Part shown: piece after piece, positions 12,620 to 23,750 of the stretch
Numbering within the stretch: position 1 is the stretch's first letter
How the letters are laid out: every line of letters starts with the position of its first letter
Assembly (NCBI GenBank): GCA_002197995.1
Contig: NGZR01000008.1
Location: 310,001 to 374,000 of the forward strand
Source of the DNA: Gaeumannomyces sp. JS-464
Lineage: Eukaryota > Ascomycota > Sordariomycetes > Magnaporthales > Magnaporthaceae
Length of the DNA stretch: 64,000 bases
Direction: 5' to 3'
Notes under the pieces: generated by a model
What the model saw: only the letters and a program-made list of their open reading frames with translations
Database searches by the model: none
What the model was told of the DNA's origin: nothing
Made by a program: the position numbers and the translations under genes

Positions 12620-13243
12620 TCACTCCCCATTCCCCATGGCCCTCTGGCCGCTCGACGTGATAGCCATGCTCCCCGGGTCCGTGACGCCGGGGATCTCGTT
12701 GGCGCACCAATAGTGTTTCCCGGGATTGACCAGGGCGCGAGCGAACCCGCCCTCGGGCACGCCGTGCTCCCTGGCCTCTGGCGAGCCGGGCGCGCCCTCG
12801 CCCCAGAGGAACAGAGGGTCGATGGTGCCGACAGTGAGGCCAATGGAATCCGACGACTCCGCCTTCCAGTACAGGAGCGAGCCGCAGCGGCCGCAGAAGA
12901 CGCGCACCGCGCCGGGGCTGGCGCGGTACTCCTTGAGCGCGTCGGCCGGCGGCGGGCTGGCGCCGTCGGGGCCGGCGAGCTTGAAGGCAGACGAGGCGGG
13001 CTCGATCTGGTGGCACACAAGGAAGAGGGAGGAGGTGTGGCGCCTGCACTGGGTGCACTGGCAGGTGATGCTCTAGAGGGAGGATTTCTTAGCACGAAAC
13101 GATGGAAGCGACAGCGATGAGGGTCTGCTTACAGACTCGCGAAAGTTGTGCGTCGGCGGGAAGTCTGCCCGGTACCGAAGCGCGCCGCAGAGGCAGCCGC
13201 CAGTGATGAACTTGGGCTTGGGGAAGTCGTCTGTCGAGGTCAT
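12620..13243 (-). CDS. GFA/CENP-V family zinc protein (glutathione-dependent formaldehyde-activating-like)
   Basis: Two exons (13243-13133 and 13072-12620) with a 60-bp intron (donor GTAAGC, acceptor CTAG) give a 187-residue protein, normal for the family. Zinc-binding cysteines are all present: GCLCG (Cys17, Cys19), SITCQCTQCRRH (Cys41, Cys43, Cys46) and CGRC (Cys97, Cys100). Family members bind zinc and some condense glutathione with formaldehyde, but many fungal paralogs have no known substrate, so the reaction here is not assigned. It lies convergent with the HET gene, with 31 bp between the two stops. The start was chosen because the frame directly precedes the first zinc motif. No frameshift is needed, unlike in several neighbours. 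Confidence 0.88.
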
Positions 13244-13691
13244 GGTCGGTGTGTGCCTTTTCTTTTTGGGGATGCTGATTATAGAGGTAACAAGGTCAAC
13301 GCCGATGGATAGAGCTTCCTCCTTTTTGATAGCGCCCGTCGCGGCGGACATATGCCAGGTTACATGCAGCCCGCCCTTGACTTGACATGGCCACTGCGCC
13401 CTTGGAGGAGAAGGTGGGGTTGATGTCAACAACAGTCTTACCGCCGAAGACCGAGCCGAGCGCTGGCCTGGGTCAAGCTTGGGGTAGCAGGGCAGGTAGG
13501 AAAATGGGTGCAGCACCCGGTGGCGTCTACAGTATCCTGCATTTTTGTAATGGAATGGAAGCGGTGACATTGAGATATTGGGCAACTACCGCTCGCGCCA
13601 TTACTCGGATTACCACAGCAAAACATTGGAAGCGTCCGGTCTGTTCCAAACATGGCAGCCACCATCCATTCTTCGTTCCGCCCAGCGCATT

Positions 13692-14938
13692 CTACTGCGC
13701 TTGCCAGCCTCCGGGCAGCGAAGTGAGCCCTAGGACGACGAGTCACGTCATGGTCAGCAATGTGGAGAAAGCAGTGGCCACTGGAAACCCGCACGGAACA
13801 AGCCAGACTTACAGCCGTCAAACTTCTCCCCAACGTAGTCCTTGACGGTGCACTTGTTCTGCTGCGCGATGCTCTGCGTCTTGAGCATGGGCGCGCTGAC
13901 GTACGTGTGCGCGTCCATGGCCTTTTGCAGCGAGTCGCCCTTCCAGCCAAACAGGTAGTCGGCGTGGTGCGAGAAGCCCGTGGGGTCGCCGCTGGACCAC
14001 ACAAACGGCTGCGTCCCGTCGGCGGGCCAGTCGTTCTTGTTGATGAACTGGCGCGTGTCCCAGACTGTCTCGAGCAGGATCTGCGGGATGCGGACCGGGT
14101 GCGTTTTGGGGCAGGGGCCGCCCGACTCGAAGGTGCCCGACTCCGGGTAGGCGACGTGGTCGCGGTGGTTGGGCGAGTCGATGTTCACGCCGTCCCAGCA
14201 CGTCGGGAATCGGTGGTTCGCCATGATGCCGAGCCGGCACGGCGTCTTTGGGAAGTGGATTGTCTCGGGCGCGCGCGACGCCTGGCTGTCCATGCACGTG
14301 TACGTCAGCTGCCGGAAGTTGCGCGCCTGCTCGCGGTCGCGGTAGTTGACCTCGCCGACGAGCATGCGGAAGCCCTGGGTGGCGCGTCGTGTCAGCATGT
14401 CAGCACATGGTGCCTCAGTCAGGGGACACGCGGGCCTGGAAAAAACGTACCGGCTTGAACGCCGTGACCTTGGACCGCTGCTGCGTGTCAAAGAGGGCGT
14501 CCGACATGTAGTAGACCACCATGCCGCCGTTGGTGCCTTCCATGCCGGCCTGCGCCAGCTGCGGCACCCGCTTGTACGTCCCGTTGCGGGCGCGGAAGTA
14601 GAGGACCGCCGTCCAGTAGTTGGAAAAGTCCTCGGTGAACTGGCACGTCGTGCAGCTGGACTGAGCCGCGAGGTCGTGCTTGCCGGGTTCCATGGACGGC
14701 CGGAACGAGTTCTGCGCCGTGACTTGACACGTTAGAAGGCCATAGATATCAAGCAACAGGAACTGCTGTTGCTGCGTACCCCTCCGATGATCTGGTGGAG
14801 ATGCGTCGACGGCGTCTCTCCCGGGTTGACCAGCGGATCCAGGCGCTGCACCGTCAGCTGGGAGCAGCCGAACCGGAGCAACGCACTAGCGGGCGCGGAC
14901 AGCCCAAGGGCCACGGTGGCGATGGCGATGCGCTTCAT
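13692..14938 (-). CDS. Secreted DUF1996 protein
   Basis: Four exons (14938-14780, 14711-14451, 14374-13813, 13729-13692) join in frame to a 339-residue protein. Residues 1-19 form a clear signal peptide ending APASA. Family landmarks occur in order: HLHQIIGG, TCQFTEDFSNYWTAVLYF, GMVVYYM, GFRMLVGE, ETIHFPKTPC, FPTCWDGVNIDSPNH, HPVRIPQ and HADYLFGWKGDSLQKAMD. The family is widespread in secretomes of filamentous fungi, is cysteine-rich and has no proven enzymatic activity. Intron borders are canonical and phase-consistent, which supports this model strongly. A second, damaged member lies at 62536-63853. Extracellular location follows from the signal peptide. Confidence 0.9.
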
Positions 14939-14999
14939 AGTTGTGTTTCTGGGGCCGTGGACTAGTGACTCGATGGACGATGAGACTACAGCCAAAGCG

Positions 15000-15672
15000 A
15001 GCAAGGGGAAATGGGTTTGTGGCAGTCATGCAGGACAGGAAAGGCCATTGTTATCATGATGACTGCCGTGGCGGCCAGGACGGCGCGAGATGGGGCAAGC
15101 ATACTACAGCACTTGCCGTGTGTCCACTCACCATCACCCACAAGATGCAGGTCAGTCTTTATCTCGGCCCAATATCGTCGCATCCGCATGTGGACTCGTC
15201 CCGAGTGGAGCCGAGGGGTTGGTGGTGGCAGGTTAATATCGACGGCGCTGGCCTCTGCTTTCGGCAGTCGACTTTTGCCGCCGCTCCCTCGTCTTCCCAG
15301 GTCTCCGTCTTGCCGCGTCACCTACGGCCCGACCAAGTCGGAAATATCCTGCCCACGTTGGATTATAATAAGGAGGGACGAGGGTAAAATCTGGTTGGAC
15401 AAATGGGACGCCCGAACGATGCCGCCTAATATCGAAGTAATATTTGGACAAAGGCGAGTGACGCCGACCTGTACCCTGGGCTTCCCGATGCACTCATCGG
15501 CTGTTGTGATCATTTGTCGAAACGCTTAGATAGCCCGATGTCATTCGCCAAGCACCTGGCACAAAAGCTGACCGTTCCTGCTCCCACAGCACCGCCCTAC
15601 GGCAAGGACAACATTTTTTTCCCTTTTGTCACCTAACCTATCACTGACCTCTCCACCAGTCAGTCGAAAAAG
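15000..15672. other. Divergent intergenic region between DUF1996 and small secreted protein genes
   Basis: About 730 bp separate two secreted-protein genes transcribed away from each other, so this region likely holds both promoters. No conserved ORF or repeat was seen; frames at 15011-15529 have no recognisable protein. Confidence 0.5.
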
Positions 15673-16019
15673 ATGCATCTAGTCGCCTTCTTTCTTGCCA
15701 TCTGGGTGGCTCTCGCCGTCGGGCAGGCCCAGCAGTTCCCCGTGTGCACCGCCGACCTCGTCAAGACGGACGACTGCGCCGATGTCATCAACCCCGCCGC
15801 CTGCTACAACCAGTTCCGCTGGAACGCGCGGACGTTGACCTGCATCGAGGGTGTCGACAATACAGACCGGCAGAGAAAGGTGGGCTCGCATGAAAGTCTG
15901 CTCCTGCTTGCGTGGCGTAGAGTCTGCTAACTTGGGTCCAGGCTTGCAAATGCTGCACCTGCGTCGGCACCGCCATGTGTACCTGGGTCACGAGGAACCG
16001 ATTCTGTGCCGGGATGTAA
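15673..16019 (+). CDS. Small secreted cysteine-rich protein (effector-like)
   Basis: Exons 15673-15879 and 15942-16019 encode 94 residues. The 62-bp intron has donor GTGGGC, branch-like CTGCTAAC and acceptor CAG. Residues 1-17 are a signal peptide (hydrophobic FFLAIWVALAV then GQA). The mature part has ten cysteines, four spread over exon 1 and six clustered at the C-terminus in ACKCCTCVGTAMCTW...FCAGM. I do not recognise a family. Small size, secretion signal and even cysteine number are features of fungal effectors, toxins or antimicrobial peptides, but no function can be assigned. It is too short and split to be seen as one ORF. Adjacent to the secreted DUF1996 gene, in opposite orientation. 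Confidence 0.75.
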
Positions 16020-16712
16020 TGCTGGATGTCAGAAGTTGAAGTGGGATGTTTTAACGATCGATGGCCTGGGCTAGCATCCGCGCGGGGAGTCGCGGCAACA
16101 GTTGTGCTAGAAGGGAGATATGCGAGCTAAAAGGTCTTGGCCTCTACTTCGTGTCACAGAGAACGGCGGTGGGAAGTTTTGCCCGATTCTTTTACGGTAT
16201 ATTAAAATCCTGGTGGAGTGTGCATGCTCCTGCTGGCATGGTGCCCACTATAGTAAGCATAGGAAGGTATGGCAGGCACATGGTTCTGCTGGCGAGGGTC
16301 ACTGGCGCTGCAGGTGGATGCTGTAATTCTCGAGCAGGCGGTTGATGGCAAGACCATGGTCTTTCTTGATTGACCTCCATATGTCGCCGCCACCGCATGT
16401 CTAGGTATAATACAAGGTTTGGCATTTCCCTAATGTTGTTTGTCCCCGGGCTGGCCGCCTACTCATCGCTGGCGACGAGTTTCTGTCGCTGTTCTGCTGG
16501 AGTGGCCCAATGGAAGTATTTTGCGAGTCGACTCAGTTCATCCACCCCGGCAGGCCTCCCCTACTGCCCATCTTCATCACTGTAACCGTTAAGAAATAGC
16601 CCACTTTGCTGCTAATGCTGCTGCTGTGTCTGGTCGACATGAACTAGCGGCTGTCCACCCTGCAAGGCCATGCCATTATCAACTTGAGGGAGTAACGTGG
16701 TCGGCGGCAGAT
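16020..16712. other. Intergenic, no gene recognised
   Basis: Lies between the convergent small secreted protein and permease genes. Short open frames at 16061-16345 and 16192-16425 overlap antisense to each other and resemble nothing known. Confidence 0.5.
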
Positions 16713-19326
16713 TCAGAATCCAGCGGCCGAGTTGAGGGCACTCAATGTTGTGCGCATGTTGTCTGGATCTAAATTTACCCAGCCCTGCGCCATGTCGCCA
16801 GGGTTGGATGGAGGGCGAGCGTAGCGATACAATTTGCGTCCAATAACAATGAGTGTGAACAGAATGTGCTGTGCGAAGAAAAGCGTTGCGACCAAAGTCG
16901 TCCCGTCAGCCGAGTTTACTGAAAATGTCGGGATTCATGGCGGACAAAGGAGCGAATAATCCCTCACCGGAAGATAGGCAGACATAAACTTGGTCCCGTT
17001 GGCCCCGTCTTCCACATGGGTGCACTGAGAAAGACGAAGATGAGGATGCAAGCCGCCAACGCGTATCCCGCGAGCCACGGCTGCGCCCATGCAAGCAAGG
17101 TCCGGGGTCGGTAATATTCGGACGTCCGCATGAATTCCCTAAACTCCTCGTCGTGGTCGAGTTGACCTTCACAGTTCCGAGTCCTGATTAACCGCGTTAG
17201 CAAAAGGCAACTAAGGAGGGCGAGAAGGGCAAGGGGAAGAAAGGGGGGAAAGGGTGCAGGCAAGTCGGCTATCGTAAAGTTGCACACGCACCAAAGCTGG
17301 AATCGTATATATGCGAAACAGATGGCAGCCCACACGATCAAGCAAGAGACGCTTTGGGAGACGGTGACGACATGCATAAACTAAAAGGTGGCACGTTAAC
17401 CCCAAGACTGATGCAGGCCGCGGCTGCACGGAGGCAAAAAAAAAAAGGAAACAAGCCCCGAACGGCTACTCACATTGGCAGTGTTTGGGCTGCCTGCGTC
17501 CCTCGACAAATCCAAGAACACAAAACCGTACCAAGCCATTAAACTGACAATGACCGCCGTGGTAGGCGCGCCCGTACTGGGTGTCACGGCTCCCAACGTT
17601 TTCTGCATCCAGGAGCCGAAGGTCCCCTGTCCGGGGTACTTGTACGTGAGACCGTAAAGCGTCCGGCTCGCGACATAGAGGGACGCGTTGGCGGCCGAGA
17701 GAGTCGTGAAGAGCATGATCCCGTTGACGGCGGACGCTACCGCGGGCGGGGCCCACGCCTGGCCGTCGCAGGGGCCCCGGGTGAAGGCTTCGCTTTTCTC
17801 CCCGCCGCCAAACGCAAACAGGCCCTTGGCAACGCCGATGATGACGGCGATGTGGGTGCGCGGGTTCGGGCAGGCGGCGGCGCTGCGGGCGGCGAGATCG
17901 TCGGTGTCATGGGGCAGGGCCGCATTGTCCCAGTCGACGGTGAGGACGATGCCGAGGGTGCAGAGAAAGTAAACGGAGGACGGTCCAGTGGGTCAGCCGG
18001 GAGAAAACAGCGACGGACCGCGGGTCGGCCGCTTCGAAGGCGGCCATGGCGAAAGCTTCGATGCCTATATAGCTAAAGGCGACCAGTGGCAGGCCGTAAC
18101 TGTATTTTGGCAGTGGCTGTTAGTCCCTACCTCCTCAGTTTTTACCATGTTGCTAGTGATGGCGTGGACATACACAAAGGCATGGCCGGGATTTATTGTG
18201 TAGTCGGGGTTGGATTGGAAGCCCCTGCTGATTGCTTTTCCTTGTCAGTGCTACGGCTCGGAGGACGGGGGACCGCGCCGGTGACAACATACTGTTTTTT
18301 GTGGAATCTTGTGTTGGGGAGCTGTTAGCACCGTCAATCCAACTGGTTTGGAGCCGCCCGGGCTCGTTGGGTTTGGGGCCGGCGTACCTGCCCCAGCGAC
18401 TGCGTACAGCAAGAACGATATTACCAGCACCAAAGCAAGCTTGGTCGCTCCGCTGATCGTTTCAATCCATCCGAACCACTAGATGCGAGCGAGGAGATTA
18501 TTGTCAGGGTCGGGCCGGCCCGAAAACGCAAGGTGCGGGCCGATGGGGAAAAGGAAACGGCGGCATCGCACCCTGACATGGATAAGGTTTATAAATAGCA
18601 GCAAGACAGGAAGGGCCCAGACGAAGTAGCGCGACGGTTCTTGCAGCCAAAACCCAACCTGGTCGGTGGCGAGTAGGATTTGGGAGGGGAAGATGGAGGC
18701 GTAGGTGAACCAATACAAAACGCCGACGGCCCAAGCGACGTCGCCGTCGACGAATCTGCTGACGTATTCGAAGATGGCGTTGCGGACGGGAAACAGCTGC
18801 ACGAACTCGGCCACGGTCTCGCCGACGCACACGGCCACGGTGCCAAAAAGCAGGACGGCGACGAGCAGGCCCATGGGCCCGGCTAGCTTGAGAACCTCTC
18901 CATTGCCGTTAAAAACCCCCGAGCCGATTACTAGACTTAACACGATGAACTGGATGGGAGGGAATGTTAGTCAAGTGTTATTGTGTTTTTTTTTCTTTTT
19001 TCTTCTTTTCCTTTTTCGTTAGCGGATGATGGATGGGAGCTGCATGTCGACTTACGTAGACTTGCAGTCCACTCAGCTCCTTTCTTTGAATAAATGGTCG
19101 CGTGCCCGGGAAATGGCGAGCATTGTCAGCACGTCCCCTCCAGTGAAACAAGTTGATGGCACCTAACCTACCGTAGCCCCTGCGGGCCCTGGCCCGGATT
19201 CTGTGTTCCCGGACGCCTCCCGAAAGTCGTCAGTTTTAGCATAAAGATGGAGCGCTGGGAGAGTGGTGTACCGACAAGCGGGGGCCCCACCGGCTGCAGC
19301 GCAATCATGTTCATCCTGTTTCTGAC
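16713..19326 (-). CDS. APC-superfamily amino-acid permease (5' end unresolved, one frameshift)
   Basis: Multi-exon plasma-membrane amino-acid transporter. On the minus strand the order is RMNMIALQP (near 19310), FIVLSLVIGSGVFNGNG with GPMGLLVAVLLFG (18943 region), ETVAEFVQLFPVRNAIFEYV, WFGWIETISGATKLALV, GFQSNPDYTINPGHAFVYV, YIGIEAFAMAAFEAADPR, ASLYVASRTLYGLTYKY, then a short exon with VSCLIVWAAICFAYIRFQ, LIRTRNCEGQLDHDEEF and a last exon with ADGTTLVATLFFAQHILF ending at 16713. At least eight exons with short introns. The SGVF-type glycine motif of helix 1 and the SRxLYGLT motif are typical of fungal permeases. Near 17975 one base too many shifts the frame between ...SRLTHWTVL and VYFLCTLG. 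The initiator Met was not located with confidence; it should lie upstream of 19326. Confidence 0.78.
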
Positions 19327-19439
19327 TATCGCGTTTTTAAAACCTGTGCGTGTTGCTGGATTGTGATGGGTTGGGAAAGGAAACGAGGGGGAGGGAGGAG
19401 AGGGAGAACGAAAGAAAGGAGGGAAAAACAAGGAATTGC

Positions 19440-19480
19440 GAACAAAAAAAAAAAAGAAGAAAAAAAAAGATCAAGGGAGG
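19440..19480. repeat. A-rich simple tract
   Basis: Poly-purine stretch (A12 then AGAAGAAAAAAAAG) in the presumed upstream region of the permease gene. No further function seen. Confidence 0.6.
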
Positions 19481-19852
19481 GAGGTGACAAGCGTGGCCGC
19501 ATGCAGGATGATACATCAACACAACTTCGCACGACCGCCGCCCAGGCGCGGGTTGTGCCGGCTGCCTCTTTCTGTTTCTCCAATCGCAGAGCGCAAACAC
19601 ATCAACGCACCGCACAAGCAGGCCATCTAGGCCAGCAAAGCAGCAGGGGAGGTCAGGCTGTCTATAGCCCCAGCCCCAGCCAGCATCCAGATACGATACT
19701 TGTGCCACACGTATACTTTTGTTGGCGGCTATGTATCATTTCTCATGTTTGAGGAAAACGATAGTGCCTACGCCAAAACCCGGTCGGCGTCTGGGCCTCA
19801 ATCTCCAGCTGCATCTCCGGCTGCATGTCGCGGTGATTGGCTCGCCCGCCCC

Positions 19853-21774
19853 CTACACAGCAGAGCCACCGCTAGAGCGGCCGCCGCCCACGACGGCAGG
19901 TGACGCGCCACCGCGGCCTTGGCGTCCCAGCCGCTTCTGTGGCCACGGCAAGCCACCGCCCGTCTTGTAATGGTAGATGCCTGCAAAGCCCGCCGCGGTC
20001 AGAACCATCATGCCGACCCAGAGCACCACAAAGATCCAAAAGTCCGGGGACATGGCGATGCGGCGGGCCTGTTCGTCGAAGTCGAAAAAGTTCATCCCGA
20101 ACACGCTCGCTACGAAGCTCCCCGGCAGGTACACGGCGGATACGACGGTGATGATGGACACGATAGCCCCGTCGCTGGCCGTGTCCTGCGTCAGCTCCCG
20201 CAGTTGCTCCGTCATTTTGCTCGTGCCCTCGGCCAGCCCGGCCAGCCGCTCTGTCAGGTCCCTGTTCTCTTTGGCCAGGCCCGCCACCTCGCCCTCGAGG
20301 CTGGCCGTCACAACCTGGTAATGGAACGCGATCAGGTAGCCGACAAGGTCCGTCGCGTTTTTGACCTTGTCCTGCAGCACCGAACAGCTCAACGACAAGC
20401 CTTCGAGCATATCCGCCGACCCCGTGAGCGAGCTCCTTTCGGCGGGCTGAAGGAGGCCGCCGAGCCGCGAGGTCAGCGCCCTAGCGACGTCGACGTTGCC
20501 CGCGCAGGCCGCGCCGCCAAAAAGCGAGTCGTTGTAAAGGTCCCGCAGATTTTTGACATCCCGGATCGTATTGTCGTCCACCGACAACTTCTCCACACCC
20601 ATGGCTCGGTCGGACTGAATATCCCCGGCTCCTTGAATCAGCTTGGGCAAAATTCCCAGCAGGCATTGGGTGGCAATGCTTACTATTTTTTGGAACTGAG
20701 TCCCTAGCTGGTCAAAATAGTCCCTCCAATTCTCGCTGTAGCACGAGAGGAGCATAGCGTGTAGCGACCACGGGCTTTCCTCCACATGCCTCGCGGCATG
20801 GCTTGGAGTGCTGGCTCCTGCAGGGGGGGCGAGTATTTTTCGGAGAGTCGAGAGGAACTTGGTTTCCGGATTGCCAGCCACAAACATAAAAAAGCTACGG
20901 GAGCCGGCAGCTCTGCCTTGCCGGTGGTGGTAGACCCCAATCTGCCTCGAGGTCCACGCGCCGCTGATGTTCTTCTCGAAGTAGTTAAGCTTGTACGCCA
21001 GCGCAACTAGTAAACAAAAGTTGCCACGTCAGCGAATGTTGGGGGCACAATGGGGCGTATTGGGCGCCAAGGATCTCGTACACTCTCCGTCCTCGCCTTC
21101 GTGGAAGCTGGTAAAACTGCACCGAGCCTCTGATTCCAAAGGCTCGCGACCAAAGAAGAGTAACACCCGGAGGAACTCTGGCTTCACCTGATATCTCTCA
21201 AAAATGCGGGCAACCAGCGGTTGGGTTATTGCGAGAGGGCTGATTGTGATGTTCGAAGCCAGTGATCTTAAGGCGTGCCAGAAGTAAATCAGCACGCGCC
21301 TCCCCTTTTTTGACCCTGGATTCATGTTTTTTGCCGATTTCTTTTTTTTTTTTTTTTTTTTTTTTTGGTTGAAAGGAAAGGGGTGTTTCATACATCATCC
21401 TAACACCCTTGGGTGGCAATTCCAGCCCGAGAACGCCATCGAGGCTGGCAGACGCGCCCGGGCCCTTGATGTTTTGACTGCGGACAACACCTGGTGTTCC
21501 GTCATCGACGCTGTCAGACCAGCCGAATGCACACCCAGGCGCGGGCGAAGGAAAATATTGGGGAGTCGACGTGCCAACTTGGAAGCTAGCTGGGGGTAAA
21601 CTGACCTCCTGATACGTCCGCGATGTCAAAGTCGGCAGAGGTGCTGAAAAGCCTCTTGGCCCCGGCGCGTGCCCGCCCCAGGAGTTGCGCCCGTATGCTG
21701 CAAAACTCGGGGGCTAGCGGGTTCTGGCTGGCCCGGGCAAAGTACGTTTGCCAATGGTCTTCCTGGTCCTGCAT
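19853..21774 (-). CDS. CorA-like membrane protein (fungal CorA-like transporter domain)
   Basis: The C-terminal exon (ending 19853) has the CorA hallmark: a long helical region, then VYLPGSFVASVFGMNFF, which contains the Gly-Met-Asn signature after the first transmembrane helix, and a second helix FWIFVVLWVGMMVLTAAGF. Upstream exons supply the soluble domain: start MQDQEDHWQTYF (ATG 21774), then LIYFWHALRSLASNI with FLRVLLFFGREPLESEA (21100-21300), then AYKLNYFEKNISGAW near 20990. An intron near 21342-21366 contains a T25 tract. This lineage-specific CorA family in Pezizomycotina is related to Mg2+/divalent channels by fold, but transport has not been shown for it. No frameshift is required. 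Tail is glycine/serine rich. A 28-bp palindrome lies about 110 bp upstream. Confidence 0.82.
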
Positions 21775-21882
21775 CGCGCCACAAAATGGCCCACCCTGAT
21801 GAACCGGCTGTTAGAAAAAGGGGACAAGAAAAGTTGAGAGGTCTATCCGGCAGGGTGGAAAGAATTGAAGGAGCGCGAGACA

Positions 21883-21910
21883 AGATCTGAGAACAACTGT
21901 TCTCAGATCT
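21883..21910. promoter_or_regulatory. Near-perfect 28-bp palindrome upstream of the CorA-like gene
   Basis: Arms AGATCTGAGAACA and TGTTCTCAGATCT are exact inverted repeats separated by AC. The inner AGAACA-AC-TGTTCT has the shape of a dimeric transcription-factor site. It lies 110 bp upstream of the proposed CorA-like start. A role is inference. Confidence 0.5.
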
Positions 21911-22345
21911 CCTACTTCCGTCTTTATTCCTGGTCGGGTTGGGACTCGGGGTTTTATCACTTGCAAAGCTGCACATGGAGACGTCTTGTTGATAGCTCGA
22001 GCGTGGAACATGATCTACTTGCCGCAAATCCGAATTCGCCCAGCGGTTAGCCCGAGGATGCTACAGCGCGCCCGCTGACACCGAAGCCGGATACAGTATC
22101 AAGCGCCCTGCAGCCTGTCTCGTCTGCACTACTAGGCTAGGTTGGGTGATCAAATGGAAATGGTTGTTCCGATGAGGGCGGCAGGGCACCAATCGACATG
22201 GGCCCAGCCCGAGGGTGCTGTGCCCGGCTGGCGCCCCTTTGCGGCATGGTGCACCCTCCCTGCAATGACATGAACTTCGCGAACCCATACCCCTGCTCCC
22301 AGTCAGCCCCGGGGCCCGCAATGTGATCCGAATAACCTGGGCAAA

Positions 22346-22913
22346 TTACTTCGTCGATACATCCGCGGCCACAGCAGCAGCAGCAGCCGCCGCCGTATCT
22401 CTTGCCAAATCCTGTTCCTTCTTGGCCGCGATGGACCTTGTGGCGACCTCGATTGCGATTTCCCTATCCGAAAGTGTTTGAGTGTCAGCATGAAAGTGGA
22501 ACCGGGATCCTTTGTGCTTTGTGTTATGCTAGAAACGGCGCAAAAGGAGGAGAGGGGGTTTCAACTGCAATCATCCTGTATGTGGCGTAACGGTCAGCTT
22601 TGGGTACTCTTACAAGAGTCAAGGGACAGGGCGAGCATTCTAACGGTTGAGAGTTTCTTCGGAAGATAAAAGGACCAGCGGTCTCTGCTGTTCTGCCCCG
22701 AGCAACCACCGAGTTAGGTCCCCGTCGCGCACGAGAGCGGTGGCGGCACTGCGGAGTATGCACAAAAAAAAAGAGGGACTGCCGTCGTACGCTAATGTTG
22801 AACTCGATGCCCGTACCAAACCTCTCTTCGAGGTAGGACTTCATAATGTTCTTGTTGGTGCAATAGCCGGAGTATTTCTTCCCCAGCACGTGCGTGTAGG
22901 TCTCCGTGTCCAT
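22346..22913 (-). CDS. Small unknown protein, probably three exons
   Basis: Exon 1 begins at ATG 22913 and encodes MDTETYTHVLGKKYSGYC followed by TNKNIMKSYLEERFGTGIEF, ending before a GTACG donor near 22790. A likely middle exon (about 22635-22685) encodes RDRWSFYLPKKLS. The last exon, after a TAG acceptor near 22465, encodes EIAIEVATRSIAAKKEQD and an alanine-rich tail ending at TAA 22346. The result is a charged, soluble protein of about 100 residues without signal peptide. I do not recognise a function. The short GKKYSGYCTN block has a conserved look and would serve as a search query. Exon borders other than the start and stop are inferred. Confidence 0.45.
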
Positions 22914-23186
22914 TTCTGAGGCGTCGGTTATTGGGCGGTGATGGTGTTGGGGGGGCAGGAAGTAGGAGAAGGGTAGGACTTGCGGACACGACTGGGAGAG
23001 GAAGGATTCTGCAAAGACAGATGAACAAAATTAGGGATGGGGAAGACGATCTTGTTCGCTGGCTGCGCCGCGCGTGGCGTCCCTGTCCGCGTTCTGATGC
23101 CACACGCTGCTGCTCGTCTGGAGGCAATGAGGCACTGGAGGCTTCTCTTGGTGACTGAGGCACTATGTACATCAAGGGAAATTGCT

Positions 23187-23214
23187 CCCCCCCCCCCCCC
23201 CCCCCCCCCCCCCC
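23187..23214. repeat. C28 homopolymer
   Basis: Twenty-eight uninterrupted C on the plus strand between the small unknown gene and the kinase gene. Such a tract is prone to replication slippage and to sequencing length error. Confidence 0.95.
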
Positions 23215-23750
23215 GGCAGGCCGAGATGAGTTGGCGTGGCAGAGGTCTGCAGGATGTGGTCTCCAATCACTCCTTCACCTGGACGGTGCAGCTCGCACGC
23301 CTGTCCTCGTTGGGAAGGCGCCCACACGCGCCCCACCCAACTACTTACCTACCTAGGTAAGGCTTCCAAGCCCCATCAGCCTGCGTCTTCCGCCCCGTCT
23401 GGCCCTGGTCAACCAGGAGCGAGGCGGCTGCTGGCTCTGTGGAGTCTTCGTTTCCTAGGGAGCTGAGGAGGGACCCGATCCAGTACATGGTTGGATGACA
23501 TACGTGCCCAGGTGCGTAGGTAGGTAATCTACCTGTGATTTTCGGTGGAAACGACCACGGCTCCCATCCCGCCCCGCGCGCCGCCTTTCTCGACCCGACG
23601 GTCGCCGTCCCCGAGGACTTACAAGGACCAGACTCGAAATCTGGCACTCGCGCAACAAGACGCTCAGCTGCCCTATCACCGGGCTACAAGGCTGTTCCGA
23701 GAAACTCGCCTGGAGTGCGCGCGCGGGGGGAGGGTCGGCGCGAGACGGAG

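Noticed and set aside
12425..13120. 231-codon plus-strand open frame
   Set aside because: Antisense to the well-supported GFA-family gene; composition is that of a GC-rich shadow.
13760..14458. 232-codon plus-strand open frame
   Set aside because: Antisense shadow of the first DUF1996 gene, whose introns and motifs are all canonical.
19919..20707. 262-codon plus-strand open frame
   Set aside because: Antisense to the CorA-like membrane region with the GMN motif.
23615..23700. tRNA-like stretch: CCAGACTCGAAATCTGG looks like an anticodon arm (plus strand) or a T arm (minus strand), with an A-box-like TAGCCCGGTGATAGG on the minus strand
   Set aside because: No matching acceptor stem on either strand, T-loop lacks TTC at the right place, and no valid anticodon arm completes the cloverleaf. 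A tRNA scan would settle it.
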